A stretch of DNA of 64,000 bases from Pseudoalteromonas sp. MEBiC 03607 (GTDB taxonomy: Bacteria; Pseudomonadota; Gammaproteobacteria; Enterobacterales; Alteromonadaceae): positions 2,366,501 to 2,430,500 of the forward strand of contig NZ_SRRY01000001.1 of NCBI RefSeq assembly GCF_004792295.1, given 5' to 3'. Shown piece by piece: positions 19,125-27,574 of this stretch (the stretch's first letter is position 1; each line of letters begins with the position of its first letter). The notes below the pieces were generated by a model. That model was not told where the DNA came from and ran no database searches. It saw nothing but the letters and a program-made list of their open reading frames with translations. The translations under genes and the position numbers were made by a program.

Positions 19125-19421
19125 CGTTCGTGCAAATTGGTCTTGCAGTAAGGCTATTAAGCTTTGTAGTTCATCGTCAAATTGTGATGCCTTCGCTTTT
19201 TGCTCAATTTGTTCTGCAAGGCCGCCTACGGCTAATGCCCCGTAACTACGGCTACTGCTTTTTAAACTATGGGCATTTATTTCGATTTCAGACTGTTTCG
19301 TTGCGTCAGCAAGATCAGCAACGATTTGGCGGGACTCAGTGATATATACCTGCAAAAGTTGTTTTGCTAGGTCGTCACCAACATCCTGTTGTAATTGCGT
19401 ATAGGTCGCAGTATCTATCAT
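19089..19421 (-). CDS. Stand-alone Hpt phosphotransfer protein
   Basis: A 110-residue histidine phosphotransfer domain. H51 sits in INAHSLKSSSRSYGA, followed by the GL(A)EQIEQKAK helix. Hpt proteins relay phosphate between receiver domains. In Vibrio fischeri the equivalent step is done by the Hpt domain at the C-terminus of SypF; here it is a separate gene. The nearby hybrid kinase (16076) lacks Hpt, and the SypG- and SypE-like receivers lie just downstream, so it is the obvious link. Its start is only 20 bp from the divergent glycosyltransferase start. Confidence 0.85.
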   Translation of the reverse strand: MIDTATYTQLQQDVGDDLAKQLLQVYITESRQIVADLADATKQSEIEINAHSLKSSSRSYGALAVGGLAEQIEQKAKASQFDDELQSLIALLQDQFARTLTHAQSLIATD

Positions 19422-19441
19422 GGCCTCACCTTGGAGTGAAT

Positions 19442-20476
19442 ATGAAATATAGTGTTATTTTATTCGTAGATTCAAGCTTAATTGGTGGCATCGAAAGCCA
19501 TTTGATTGCCATGAGTAAGCTGTTAGAACGATATAATATTATGAGCTCGGTACTATTTTATCAAGATCATAATAACCATGAATTATATGAGCGCTTAGAA
19601 AATGCAAATATCACTTTCGGTTTTGCTGGCGGAAATTTAAAAAGCTTGAACGAAATACTAAAAATGTTTCCTCGCTCAGCGTTACTCCATACCCATGGGT
19701 ACAAGGCAAGTATCATGGGCAAGTTAGTGTGTCGCTGGCAAAACCGCCCTTGTATTTCAACTTATCATGCTGGAGAAGCAGGCACGGGTAAGGTTTATTT
19801 TTACAATAAGCTCGACAAATTGCTAAGTTACTTTTCACTTAACTTTGCTGTTTCTAGCAAACTCACCGAAGAGCTTTACAATGCTGAATTACTCGAAAAT
19901 TTTATTCCAGTAAATGAATCTACTAAAGATTTAGGTCTAAAAAATAATGATCAATTAAACGTTGGATTTGTTGGTCGTTTATCCCATGAAAAAGGCCCTG
20001 ACATTTTTATTGAAACAGCCAAACGTTTCAACACACCTAACTTAAAATTTCATATGTTTGGTGATGGCCCTATGGTCAATGAGCTTGATTTGTCAGCGGT
20101 GAGTTATCATGGCCAATGTGAGCAACAACAAATATGGCAACAACTTGATGTATTGGTGATCTGCTCTCGGGCTGAAGGTCTACCTATGGTGGCATTAGAA
20201 GCAATGGCACACGGGGTACTCGTTATTGCATCGCCTGCTGGTCAGTTACCTCAGATAATAAAACACCTATCAAATGGGTTAATGATGACTGGAAGTACAA
20301 GCGATGCTTTGCATAAACAGCTAAACAACGTACTTATGTTGAGTGTTGATCAAAGAAATTACATGCTAGGCAATGCACAAAGACTTGTTAAACAACGTTT
20401 TTCTGGAGAGCAGCAATTTAAGCAGCTAGATAGAGTCTATAACTCTAGCTTACTTGCATCTCTTCCCAACTTTTAA
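19442..20476 (+). CDS. Glycosyltransferase family 4 (GT-B fold)
   Basis: A 344-residue GT4-type enzyme. The N-terminal Rossmann domain starts SVILFVDSSLIGGIESHL, with the GGIE loop. The C-terminal domain has NVGFVGRLSHEKGPDIFI and the E-x7-E-like motif SRAEGLPMVALEAMAHG. It probably transfers a nucleotide-activated sugar during exopolysaccharide assembly at the inner face of the membrane. ATG 19442 is preceded by GGAG. It is the only plus-strand gene among the sypA-G group and overlaps the end of the sypG-like gene by 32 bp. In V. fischeri, glycosyltransferases SypH-J follow sypG, so it may be their counterpart. Confidence 0.85.
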   Translation: MKYSVILFVDSSLIGGIESHLIAMSKLLERYNIMSSVLFYQDHNNHELYERLENANITFGFAGGNLKSLNEILKMFPRSALLHTHGYKASIMGKLVCRWQNRPCISTYHAGEAGTGKVYFYNKLDKLLSYFSLNFAVSSKLTEELYNAELLENFIPVNESTKDLGLKNNDQLNVGFVGRLSHEKGPDIFIETAKRFNTPNLKFHMFGDGPMVNELDLSAVSYHGQCEQQQIWQQLDVLVICSRAEGLPMVALEAMAHGVLVIASPAGQLPQIIKHLSNGLMMTGSTSDALHKQLNNVLMLSVDQRNYMLGNAQRLVKQRFSGEQQFKQLDRVYNSSLLASLPNF

Positions 20477-21893
20477 TTTTACGATAAATCGTAGATGGAC
20501 TCACATCTAATAAAGCAGCTGCTTTAGGAATGTTGTTATCACATGCTTGTATAGCTTGTTCAATGTAACGTTTTTCAACAAGCCATAATGGTTCAATGTC
20601 TGCTTGAGTGAACGTCAACAAAGTGTCATTCATGGTAGCTTGTTCAGTATGCAAGCCTGTATCTACAGCAGTAATAATGACTTCTGGTTGCGGTACTTGA
20701 TGCAACGATGCTAATTGATTCTGATTAGAGGATTGAGGTAATGCGGGGATCATATCCACTTCGATATATGATTCATCATGTAACACCATAATATTACGAA
20801 TCGTGTTCTCTAATTGACGAACATTACCAGGCCAACTGTAGCCCAAAAATAAGTTTTTTACGCCTTCAGACATCCCTTTATATTGACGCTTTTCTTCTTT
20901 ACTTATTTTTTTAAATAACGCATCAGCAATTTCTATAACATCTTTGCCCCGTTGTTTTAGTGGCGGTAAGGCTATTGGAATAACGTGTAAACGATAATAG
21001 AGATCTTCCCGAAAGCGACCTTCTTGTACTTCTAGTAACGGGTCTCGATTGGTAGCGCAAACGAAGCGTACATCGACTTTTACTTCTTTTTCACTGCCTA
21101 CTTGTTGATAACATCCCGTTTGAATAAAACGCAGTAGTTTGCTTTGTAAGTTGATATCCATCTCACAAAGTTCATCAAGAAATAACGTGCCGCCATCAGC
21201 TTGACCTGCGGCTCCTTCTCGATTTGCTATAGCACCAGTAAAAGCGCCTTTTAAGTGTCCGAATATTTCGCTTTCAATTAAGTCTTTAGGAATAGCTGCA
21301 CAGTTTAGAGCAACAAAAGGCTTATTAGCTCGAGGTGATGCTAAATGCACAGCACGTGCACACAACTCTTTACCAGTACCACTTTCACCGGTGATGAACA
21401 CGGTTGCTTTACTTGCCGATGCAGATTTTATGATTTGATAAACTGACTGCATCACGCTTGAGCTACCAATCAAATCAAAATATTTACCATTTTCGTATGT
21501 AGTTTGATAACTTTTTACCGTTTGCTTTAAGTCTTTTAATTTAAGCGCGTTATTTACGGTGATCCTAAAACGATCGGCTTCTATTGGTTTTTCTAAAAAG
21601 TCACTCGCGCCGAGTTTAATGGCTTTAATGGCCATTTCTTTGGTGCCATGACCTGTAAGAACAATAACTTGTGGTGCGGTGTCTGAGTCTAACGAAGATA
21701 AAATATCCAAGCCATTTATATCGGGTAGCATGACATCTAAAATTATTAAGTCAGGCTCGAATTCTTGTAATGCACACATTGCTTGCTCACCGTTATAAGC
21801 GATGCGTGTTTTCACTCCCGTTGGAATCAGATAAGACTGATACATCAAGGCGAGTGACTCAGTATCTTCAACAATGAGTATTTTAGGTGGCAT
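20445..21893 (-). CDS. sypG: Sigma-54-dependent response regulator, SypG-like
   Basis: A 482-residue NtrC-type activator. The receiver has acidic residues E9-D10 and phospho-acceptor D53 in LIILDVMLPDING. The AAA+ domain has Walker A GESGTGKE, the sigma-54-contacting loop GAFTGA, and Walker B GGTLFLDE. A Fis-type helix-turn-helix with IPKAAALLDVSPSTIYRKIK is at the C-terminus. Neighbourhood and architecture match V. fischeri SypG, which activates syp transcription from sigma-54 promoters. Candidate target promoters lie at 27455, 32042, 37920 and 38050. No sigma-54 promoter was recognised in front of this gene itself. Confidence 0.88.
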   Translation of the reverse strand: MPPKILIVEDTESLALMYQSYLIPTGVKTRIAYNGEQAMCALQEFEPDLIILDVMLPDINGLDILSSLDSDTAPQVIVLTGHGTKEMAIKAIKLGASDFLEKPIEADRFRITVNNALKLKDLKQTVKSYQTTYENGKYFDLIGSSSVMQSVYQIIKSASASKATVFITGESGTGKELCARAVHLASPRANKPFVALNCAAIPKDLIESEIFGHLKGAFTGAIANREGAAGQADGGTLFLDELCEMDINLQSKLLRFIQTGCYQQVGSEKEVKVDVRFVCATNRDPLLEVQEGRFREDLYYRLHVIPIALPPLKQRGKDVIEIADALFKKISKEEKRQYKGMSEGVKNLFLGYSWPGNVRQLENTIRNIMVLHDESYIEVDMIPALPQSSNQNQLASLHQVPQPEVIITAVDTGLHTEQATMNDTLLTFTQADIEPLWLVEKRYIEQAIQACDNNIPKAAALLDVSPSTIYRKIKSWEEMQVS

Positions 21894-21996
21894 TACTGGC
21901 TTCCTTTTTATAGTTTTTATGCTGAGATAAAGTGATTATTTTACAGTTCCTTACTAGTAGCTTAGTGCTTAATTGGTGACTTTGTAAACTCTATAT

Positions 21997-23454
21997 TTAG
22001 TGTTTATTGATGACAATTAAAGATGCATCATCAACTTCGTCTGATAGTTTAACTTGGCTTGATTGCCAAAGCTTATATGCAAATTGTTCACTGTGAAGAT
22101 CTTCGGCCGGTAAATTTGCTATGTGTTGACCCACCTCATTAAAATGTTGGTTGTCTAACCAGCCATCAGTAAATAGTAAAATATGCTCAACATCACTCAG
22201 GTCATATTGGTAATGTGAGTAGTGATGTTCATCACTTAAACCAAGTAAAGGGTCTGTTCCAGTTAACTGTATTAACTGCCCTTTTTTAGTAATAACACAA
22301 GGAGCAGGATGACCGGCATTGAACCAATGGAATGTGTTGTTTTCTATAAATGTTATTAATAAGGTCACTAAACTCGATTTACACAGTCGTTGTTCACAGA
22401 GTGCTGTGTTTAAGGTGCTAAGAACATTTTGTAAGGGGATCTCTGTGGCCAAACAGCCACTCAAAAAACCTTTAATGGCGAAGCTTTCTTTTAAAGCTGT
22501 AATGCCATGCCCCATCATATCTCCTAAGATAACTGGCTTTTGTGGCTGGTGGGGATATAAACAGAAATCGCCACCATTTTGTGAAATAATCGAGCCAAAA
22601 TTATAGGCGGTATGATCTGTTAAGCTACGCTGTGTTTGCATTCGCTCTTCGTTAATTAAATATTTTAACGCAGAGAATCGATGAACAATTCGTTCAATAC
22701 TTTGTAGTAATCTAGTTTTTGTTACGGGTTTAACTAAGTAGTCATCAACCCCTAATAAATTTATCCGTTTAATAAGTTCATCACTATCATCTCCGGTTAG
22801 CATGACTACTGATAAATTTGTTTTTATATTTGACTGATTTAATTTTTTTAATAATGGCTCACTTGTGCCATTTTTTAGTTTATGGTCAAGTAACAAAACC
22901 GTTGCGCCCGATGTAAGTAGCTCTTGCCAACCTGACTCTATATCTTCACAGCAAATTACCTGAAAGTGGTTGCAAAGATAAGCATTTAGCAAAGCTAACT
23001 GAGATTTGTCATCATCGATATAAATCAGTGTTGGTCGTTTATCAATGTTTGATAAATGAAATGAAAAGGTATTTTTGTGCTTCTCTGATGTGTACTTAGC
23101 ATTTGGGAAGTAGTGCTTAATAAGCGCTACACCCATACCACCTTCTACTAACTCACCACTTTCTAGATGCCAATCAGAGCTATGATTCTCAAACAAATTA
23201 TAGCTTGGCATTGCATCAGTGAACTCTATAAGCAATTTATTTTTAGGTAATTTATACATTGAAAACTGCAGCTTTTTATCACTTTCCTCGCTATGACGTA
23301 GCAAGTTTGTTAGGTACTCAGTAGCAACCAAGCCGGCAGCATCAATATCTTGATTTTTAACACTTATAGCTGTTAATACATGTTTTAGAATATGGCGGAT
23401 CTCACTAACAATAGGCCAATCTAATTGAAATGATTTTTGATATAAACAATCCAT
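21997..23454 (-). CDS. sypE: RsbW-like kinase / receiver / PP2C phosphatase, SypE-like
   Basis: A 485-residue three-domain protein. The N-terminus is an anti-sigma-type HATPase (E46 and N50 in ATEYLTNLLRHS; ATP-lid EGGMGVAL). A central receiver (about 141-260) has D190 in VLLLDHKL and the Lys of DYLVKPV. The C-terminal PP2C/SpoIIE phosphatase has GDMMGHG, LLFTDGW and DDASL. This order is the signature of V. fischeri SypE, which phosphorylates and dephosphorylates the STAS protein SypA under control of its receiver. Start ATG 23454 lies just after the sypD-like stop with GAGG upstream; a longer form from 23484 would overlap it. Confidence 0.88.
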   Translation of the reverse strand: MDCLYQKSFQLDWPIVSEIRHILKHVLTAISVKNQDIDAAGLVATEYLTNLLRHSEESDKKLQFSMYKLPKNKLLIEFTDAMPSYNLFENHSSDWHLESGELVEGGMGVALIKHYFPNAKYTSEKHKNTFSFHLSNIDKRPTLIYIDDDKSQLALLNAYLCNHFQVICCEDIESGWQELLTSGATVLLLDHKLKNGTSEPLLKKLNQSNIKTNLSVVMLTGDDSDELIKRINLLGVDDYLVKPVTKTRLLQSIERIVHRFSALKYLINEERMQTQRSLTDHTAYNFGSIISQNGGDFCLYPHQPQKPVILGDMMGHGITALKESFAIKGFLSGCLATEIPLQNVLSTLNTALCEQRLCKSSLVTLLITFIENNTFHWFNAGHPAPCVITKKGQLIQLTGTDPLLGLSDEHHYSHYQYDLSDVEHILLFTDGWLDNQHFNEVGQHIANLPAEDLHSEQFAYKLWQSSQVKLSDEVDDASLIVINKH

Positions 23455-23462
23455 ACAAGGCC

Positions 23463-24161
23463 TCAGTAAGGAACAAATAACCAACGTTGTTTGATCACTT
23501 TATTAATTAAAAAATTAGTGAGTGTTGGCCACTTTTGTTGGTATTTATTGAGTGTATTTAAAATACGACTACCAAGCGGTGCAAACTGATGTTGAGCAAC
23601 AACAATTTTTATATTTTTTATCCCCGCATTGTTTAAATTTGCGACCCCGTGACACAGCGCCTCTTCATTGTTGTAACCAAGTGATACTGTCAAAAAGGTT
23701 AATTCAGTACACAGACTTAATGCATGCAGCGGCACATTACCTCGGTTACGTTTCAAGGCCGGGCTCATATCTAAAAAAATAAAATCGTACTCTTGCTTTA
23801 TTCGTTCAATCGCATCATTGAGTACTGTTTTATTTTTTACCGATTCCAGCTCTTTTAGGTGCTGCATGGTTAATAAATCAACATAATCAGTATTAATAAT
23901 ATTAAGCTGACAAGATATATCACTAAAACACCATGATTCTGCTTTTGTTTGCGAATTCAATTTAAAAGGGTTTAAAGGGTTCAAGTCGATAATTAGTACT
24001 CTTGAACCTTGTAAACTTAAACGTCTAGCAACACTTGCACACAATGACGTTGACCCTTCATTGCCTGTTAAAGAAATAAAACAAATGCAACGTGCTTTAG
24101 CATTATCTATTTCGTTACACACAGCTTCTAGTTCTTGGTATTGCGCAGGAATTAATTTCAT
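23463..24161 (-). CDS. sypD: CpsD/CapB-like polysaccharide ATPase with altered Walker A, SypD-like
   Basis: A 232-residue cytoplasmic protein with the fold order of the BY-kinase/MinD-like exopolysaccharide ATPases: CFISLTGNEGSTSLCASVA in the P-loop position, LIIDLNPLNP (Walker A'), and FIFLDMSPAL (Walker B). The P-loop reads GNEGSTS where GEGKT/S is expected, so the key Lys is missing. There is no C-terminal Tyr cluster, which argues against autokinase activity. It overlaps the exporter gene upstream by 4 bp and sits 8 bp before sypE. The partner should be the chain-length protein at 30472. Confidence 0.8.
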   Translation of the reverse strand: MKLIPAQYQELEAVCNEIDNAKARCICFISLTGNEGSTSLCASVARRLSLQGSRVLIIDLNPLNPFKLNSQTKAESWCFSDISCQLNIINTDYVDLLTMQHLKELESVKNKTVLNDAIERIKQEYDFIFLDMSPALKRNRGNVPLHALSLCTELTFLTVSLGYNNEEALCHGVANLNNAGIKNIKIVVAQHQFAPLGSRILNTLNKYQQKWPTLTNFLINKVIKQRWLFVPY

Positions 24162-26227
24162 AAGCCCACCACTAAAGCTAGCACAGTAATAAAATCTAAG
24201 AAGTTTGATTTAAATTGACTCATTAAGTCTTGCCCTTTATCAGGGACATAAAGTGTATCGCCCGCTCGAAGAACTGGTATATAGGCTGAGTTAGGGTTTT
24301 TCACAAACTCTTCTAAATCAAATACTCTTGATTGCTCTTTGCAGCAAGAGTGGTTCACAACCACGATTTTGTCGATGAGTGCTGAACTTGATGGACCGCC
24401 TGCCTCTGCTAAAACATCAAGCACTGTCATGGTATCGTCAAAGCTATAGCGTCCTGGTTTTTCAACTGCGCCCATGATTCGAACAACTTGCTCTTTAGGT
24501 GTACGTAACCAGTCTTTGTTTTTTTCTGGGATATAAATGGTGTCGCCAGGTAAAACATGGGGAAATAATGTTTCATCGCCGGTTTCAAAATACATTGCAA
24601 GGTTTAACCTGCTAACTTTAGCCGTATTACCATTACGATGAGTAATACGAATATTACGTAGGTCTGCATTATCGGTCGGGCCATCAGCTGCAGCCAAAAT
24701 ATCAATAAAGTGCATGTTGGTATTAAAAGCATATCGACCAGGTGAACCAACCTGCCCCATAATATAAATTGATTTTCCAGACTCTTGGCGGATCCACTGT
24801 GATTTGTTGTCTGCAGGGTCAACAGGTAACTCTTCAACTATAATGGTATCACCCGCTTGTAAACTCGGTAACGCATGCTTTTTAGCGCCACTAATTGTGT
24901 ATTGCTCTAAATCAAAGCGTTTTGTCACTTCGCCATTTCTAACAATTTTAATGTCGTTTATATTGGCCCCTTTTGTTGGGCCGCCGGCATGGGCGAGTAA
25001 ATCTGTAAAATCCATTTCTTGACTCCACTCATAGCGTCCTGGTGACATGATCGCACCAATGATTTTAATTGCTCGCTTAGGTGGAACCTTTAACCAGCTT
25101 TTCTCATTTTGATCGGTTTTCTCTGGTACAAAAATTACATCACCCGGATTTAAGTTAGGTACTTTTGCGTTAATAAGGCCTTCACTGTAGCCTTGTAAAT
25201 CAAATAAGATGCTTTCACCTGCGGGAGTAAGAATTTTTATCTGGCGTGTTTCTGCAAAGCGTGTTGGCCCTCCAGCATTAGCAAGAATATCTAAAAAGCT
25301 TGTATTTTCTGCGGCTTCATAGGCACCAGGCTTTTGCACCTCTCCCATGATGTACACGGTTCTTGATGTGGTATTCACATCATCGACCATAATTGGTACA
25401 TAGATAGTAGAGCCCGCTTTGAGCTCTGGCATGGTATCGTTGCTTGGTTTATCTAAGTATGCTTTTAGATCAAATACCACTGGGGTTTTATCAACAATGA
25501 CGCGAATTTTAGTTACATCAGCATAGCGAGTTACGCCTTCTGCACGCATTAATGCATCTAGCACACTCATATTTTCTTTAAAAGAGAAACTACCCGGGTT
25601 GTGCACTTCACCCAATAAAGTAATCGCACTGTTATCGCTCGCATCGCCAGAAGCACTTAATGTTTGAGCATCAAAATCAATTTGTACATTACCTAATAGC
25701 GGAGAAACAGGCACAAATACAGTATCAGCGCTTTGTAAGCTGGGTAGTAAATCTATGTTGCCTGAGTCTAGATACGCTTTATAGTTGAACTCTATAACTT
25801 CATTTGCACGGCGGATTTGTAAGCGGTCTAGTTGGGCGCCGGGTTTTAAGCCCCCAGCTCTGGCTATTACCATTTGAATGTTACCGTCGTTTGGAATACT
25901 AACTTGTGAAGGTTCATTCACATAACCCATTACATTAATAAAGATATCGCGCGAATGTATTTCTACATAAAAATCATCCATTGCAACAAAGACTTCACTG
26001 AGTGATTTTTTGAGCTGTGCTTCAATTTCTTTAAGTTCTAAGCCCGCCACATTAAAACGACCCAGCTCAGGCAGTGTGATAGAGCCATCTTTATCTACCT
26101 CAAATGGTTGAGAAAAATCAGCTTCACCAGGTAAATAGACGAAAAGCTTATTGCCCACTTTGATTTCTTCAGCAGCCACTGTGGTTGCGAAAAAAATTAA
26201 ACAAAGTAATAAAAGTAATTGTTTCAT
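24158..26227 (-). CDS. sypC: Polysaccharide export protein with six SLBB repeats, SypC-like
   Basis: A 689-residue exported protein. A signal peptide (about 1-18, ending TTVAAEE) is followed by a Poly_export domain (residues about 22-100). Then come six SLBB-type repeats at about 110-residue spacing, each with a core such as GEVHNPGSFSF, GEVQKPGAYEA, GAIMSPGRYEW, GQVGSPGRYAF or GAVEKPGRYSF and a following AGGPT-like turn. The last 20 residues are hydrophobic (FLDFITVLALVVGL) and could anchor it. It should form or line the outer-membrane export channel for the polysaccharide. There is no lipobox, unlike classical Wza. Confidence 0.87.
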   Translation of the reverse strand: MKQLLLLLCLIFFATTVAAEEIKVGNKLFVYLPGEADFSQPFEVDKDGSITLPELGRFNVAGLELKEIEAQLKKSLSEVFVAMDDFYVEIHSRDIFINVMGYVNEPSQVSIPNDGNIQMVIARAGGLKPGAQLDRLQIRRANEVIEFNYKAYLDSGNIDLLPSLQSADTVFVPVSPLLGNVQIDFDAQTLSASGDASDNSAITLLGEVHNPGSFSFKENMSVLDALMRAEGVTRYADVTKIRVIVDKTPVVFDLKAYLDKPSNDTMPELKAGSTIYVPIMVDDVNTTSRTVYIMGEVQKPGAYEAAENTSFLDILANAGGPTRFAETRQIKILTPAGESILFDLQGYSEGLINAKVPNLNPGDVIFVPEKTDQNEKSWLKVPPKRAIKIIGAIMSPGRYEWSQEMDFTDLLAHAGGPTKGANINDIKIVRNGEVTKRFDLEQYTISGAKKHALPSLQAGDTIIVEELPVDPADNKSQWIRQESGKSIYIMGQVGSPGRYAFNTNMHFIDILAAADGPTDNADLRNIRITHRNGNTAKVSRLNLAMYFETGDETLFPHVLPGDTIYIPEKNKDWLRTPKEQVVRIMGAVEKPGRYSFDDTMTVLDVLAEAGGPSSSALIDKIVVVNHSCCKEQSRVFDLEEFVKNPNSAYIPVLRAGDTLYVPDKGQDLMSQFKSNFLDFITVLALVVGL

Positions 26228-26231
26228 GGTA

Positions 26232-27086
26232 TTACTCCTTAGGCCCGTTTAAGATTTTCGTCCAACTAGATAATGCAGGATGTTGCTCATTTGCTTTTTC
26301 GTCACCCTTGTCGATAATAATCGCGTTCACACGTCTATCTGAATGGCGCTTAAAACTTGAATCAGGTTGTTCGCTGTAAGGCGATAAACTTCCTTGCGTT
26401 AGGGTGGTCATAGTTGCAGGGTTTACACCATAAACACCCAGCCAATGTTTCACTGTTTCGGCGCGTTTAAAAGCCAGTTCATAATTTGTTATTTGCTGAC
26501 CACTAATATCAGCATGACCGACAAGCAATAACTCAACATTTTTCACTTGTTTAATTAGATCAGCAGCTTGTGCTAAGCGTGAGAGATACTTCGGCGTTAC
26601 CTGAAAGTCGTTTAACGAAAATTGATTATCGCTATTCAAAAGCTCTGTGATCTGTTCTTTTAGAGAAACACTCATTGGTTCTTCTGCTTTTGTTGCTACA
26701 CCGCATTTAGTCAAAGCATTAACCGTCTCGAAGTGTTTAGTTAGTTGATTTAGTCCATGGTAATGAACGAGTAAATCATGCTCGGCATCAGCCCACATTT
26801 TAGCCGCAATGAGTCGACGAATGCGGTTTTCATATATCTGTGCTTTTAATAATTGAGCAGGCATACATTGTTGAATACCTTGTGCTTTTAGTAAATCAAG
26901 TTTGAGTACATGATGTTCAAACTCACTAAGTACAATGGTTTCCTGTGTATCGTAAATAAGCTCGTTTTGCTCATCGGTTAACGGGTAGTTCTGATATTTT
27001 TCAGCCCAGCCGCCTTGCCCTTCATCAGGCCAAGAAGCACATCCACCTAACGTGAGCAAAATTATGATAAAGAGTGTGTGCTTCAT
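26232..27086 (-). CDS. sypB: OmpA-family lipoprotein, SypB-like
   Basis: A 284-residue lipoprotein. The signal peptide ends in the lipobox LGGC (Cys 16), followed by Ala-Ser, so outer-membrane sorting is likely. Residues about 30-145 are helical. The C-terminus is an OmpA-like peptidoglycan-binding domain: LLLVGHADISGQ, NYELAFKRAETVKHWL and HSDRRVNAIII. Position between the STAS gene and the exporter is that of sypB in V. fischeri. It probably ties the export machinery to peptidoglycan. It ends 4 bp before the sypC start. Confidence 0.85.
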   Translation of the reverse strand: MKHTLFIIILLTLGGCASWPDEGQGGWAEKYQNYPLTDEQNELIYDTQETIVLSEFEHHVLKLDLLKAQGIQQCMPAQLLKAQIYENRIRRLIAAKMWADAEHDLLVHYHGLNQLTKHFETVNALTKCGVATKAEEPMSVSLKEQITELLNSDNQFSLNDFQVTPKYLSRLAQAADLIKQVKNVELLLVGHADISGQQITNYELAFKRAETVKHWLGVYGVNPATMTTLTQGSLSPYSEQPDSSFKRHSDRRVNAIIIDKGDEKANEQHPALSSWTKILNGPKE

Positions 27087-27094
27087 AACTCACC

Positions 27095-27415
27095 TCAAGC
27101 TATATCATTTTGTTCAATGAAAGGGATTGTTTTGTCTACTCTTAACAGACTCATTAACTTATGAGGCTGACCAGAGACATTAAGTAATGACAGCTTTTGG
27201 CCTTTCTTCTCAATGCGTTTATATAAAAAGACCATCGCACCTATACCTGATGAGTCGATAAAAGTTGTTTCACTAAAATCGAGTACAACGTTGGTTTGTT
27301 TACCTTGTGCTACTTCTTCGAATTGATCTTTAAAGCCGTCTACTGCAAGGCCCGAAAAATCATTTGGGAGTGTGATGTATTTACTGTCTACAGATACTTT
27401 TGTGTTGTTAGCCAT
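27095..27415 (-). CDS. sypA: STAS-domain anti-anti-sigma-type protein, SypA-like
   Basis: A 106-residue single STAS domain. The phospho-acceptor region is FIDSSGIGAM, with S56 the likely site, the same residue number as the regulatory Ser of V. fischeri SypA as I recall it. It is the first gene of the sypA-E-like operon, so it is encoded with its presumed kinase/phosphatase SypE. In the Vibrio system unphosphorylated SypA promotes biofilm. No sigma factor partner is visible. A sigma-54-like promoter lies 40 bp upstream. Confidence 0.87.
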   Translation of the reverse strand: MANNTKVSVDSKYITLPNDFSGLAVDGFKDQFEEVAQGKQTNVVLDFSETTFIDSSGIGAMVFLYKRIEKKGQKLSLLNVSGQPHKLMSLLRVDKTIPFIEQNDIA

Positions 27416-27454
27416 GATCTTCTACCTTTGTATTTGGTTAGTCATAGTTAACAG

Positions 27455-27470
27455 TACAACTACAGTGCCA
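27455..27470 (-). promoter_or_regulatory. Sigma-54-like promoter of the sypA-E operon
   Basis: Read on the minus strand, the element is TGGCAC-N5-TTGTA, with a perfect -24 box and a one-base deviation in the -12 box (TTGC expected). The predicted start of transcription is near 27443, giving a leader of about 28 bases before sypA. Confidence 0.6.
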
Positions 27471-27511
27471 GTTTATAACGCATTGATTTATATATCAATA
27501 AAGGCTGGCTG

Positions 27512-27556
27512 ATGCATAATGCAAACATTTTTGATAGCAAAAATTGCATTATGCAA
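27512..27556. promoter_or_regulatory. Pair of TTGCA-N3-TGCAA sites, candidate SypG enhancers
   Basis: Two 13-bp near-palindromes: ATGCATAATGCAA at 27512-27524 and TTGCATTATGCAA at 27544-27556. Centres are 32 bp apart, about three helical turns, and lie 45-80 bp upstream of the -24 box at 27455-27470. This is the usual position for an enhancer-binding protein. The same 13-mer recurs at 31963 and 37986. Confidence 0.55.
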
Positions 27557-27574
27557 CGTAATTTGCAGAACCTG

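Noticed and set aside
22319..22606. 95-codon plus-strand frame inside the sypE-like gene
   Set aside because: Antisense shadow of a well-supported three-domain protein.
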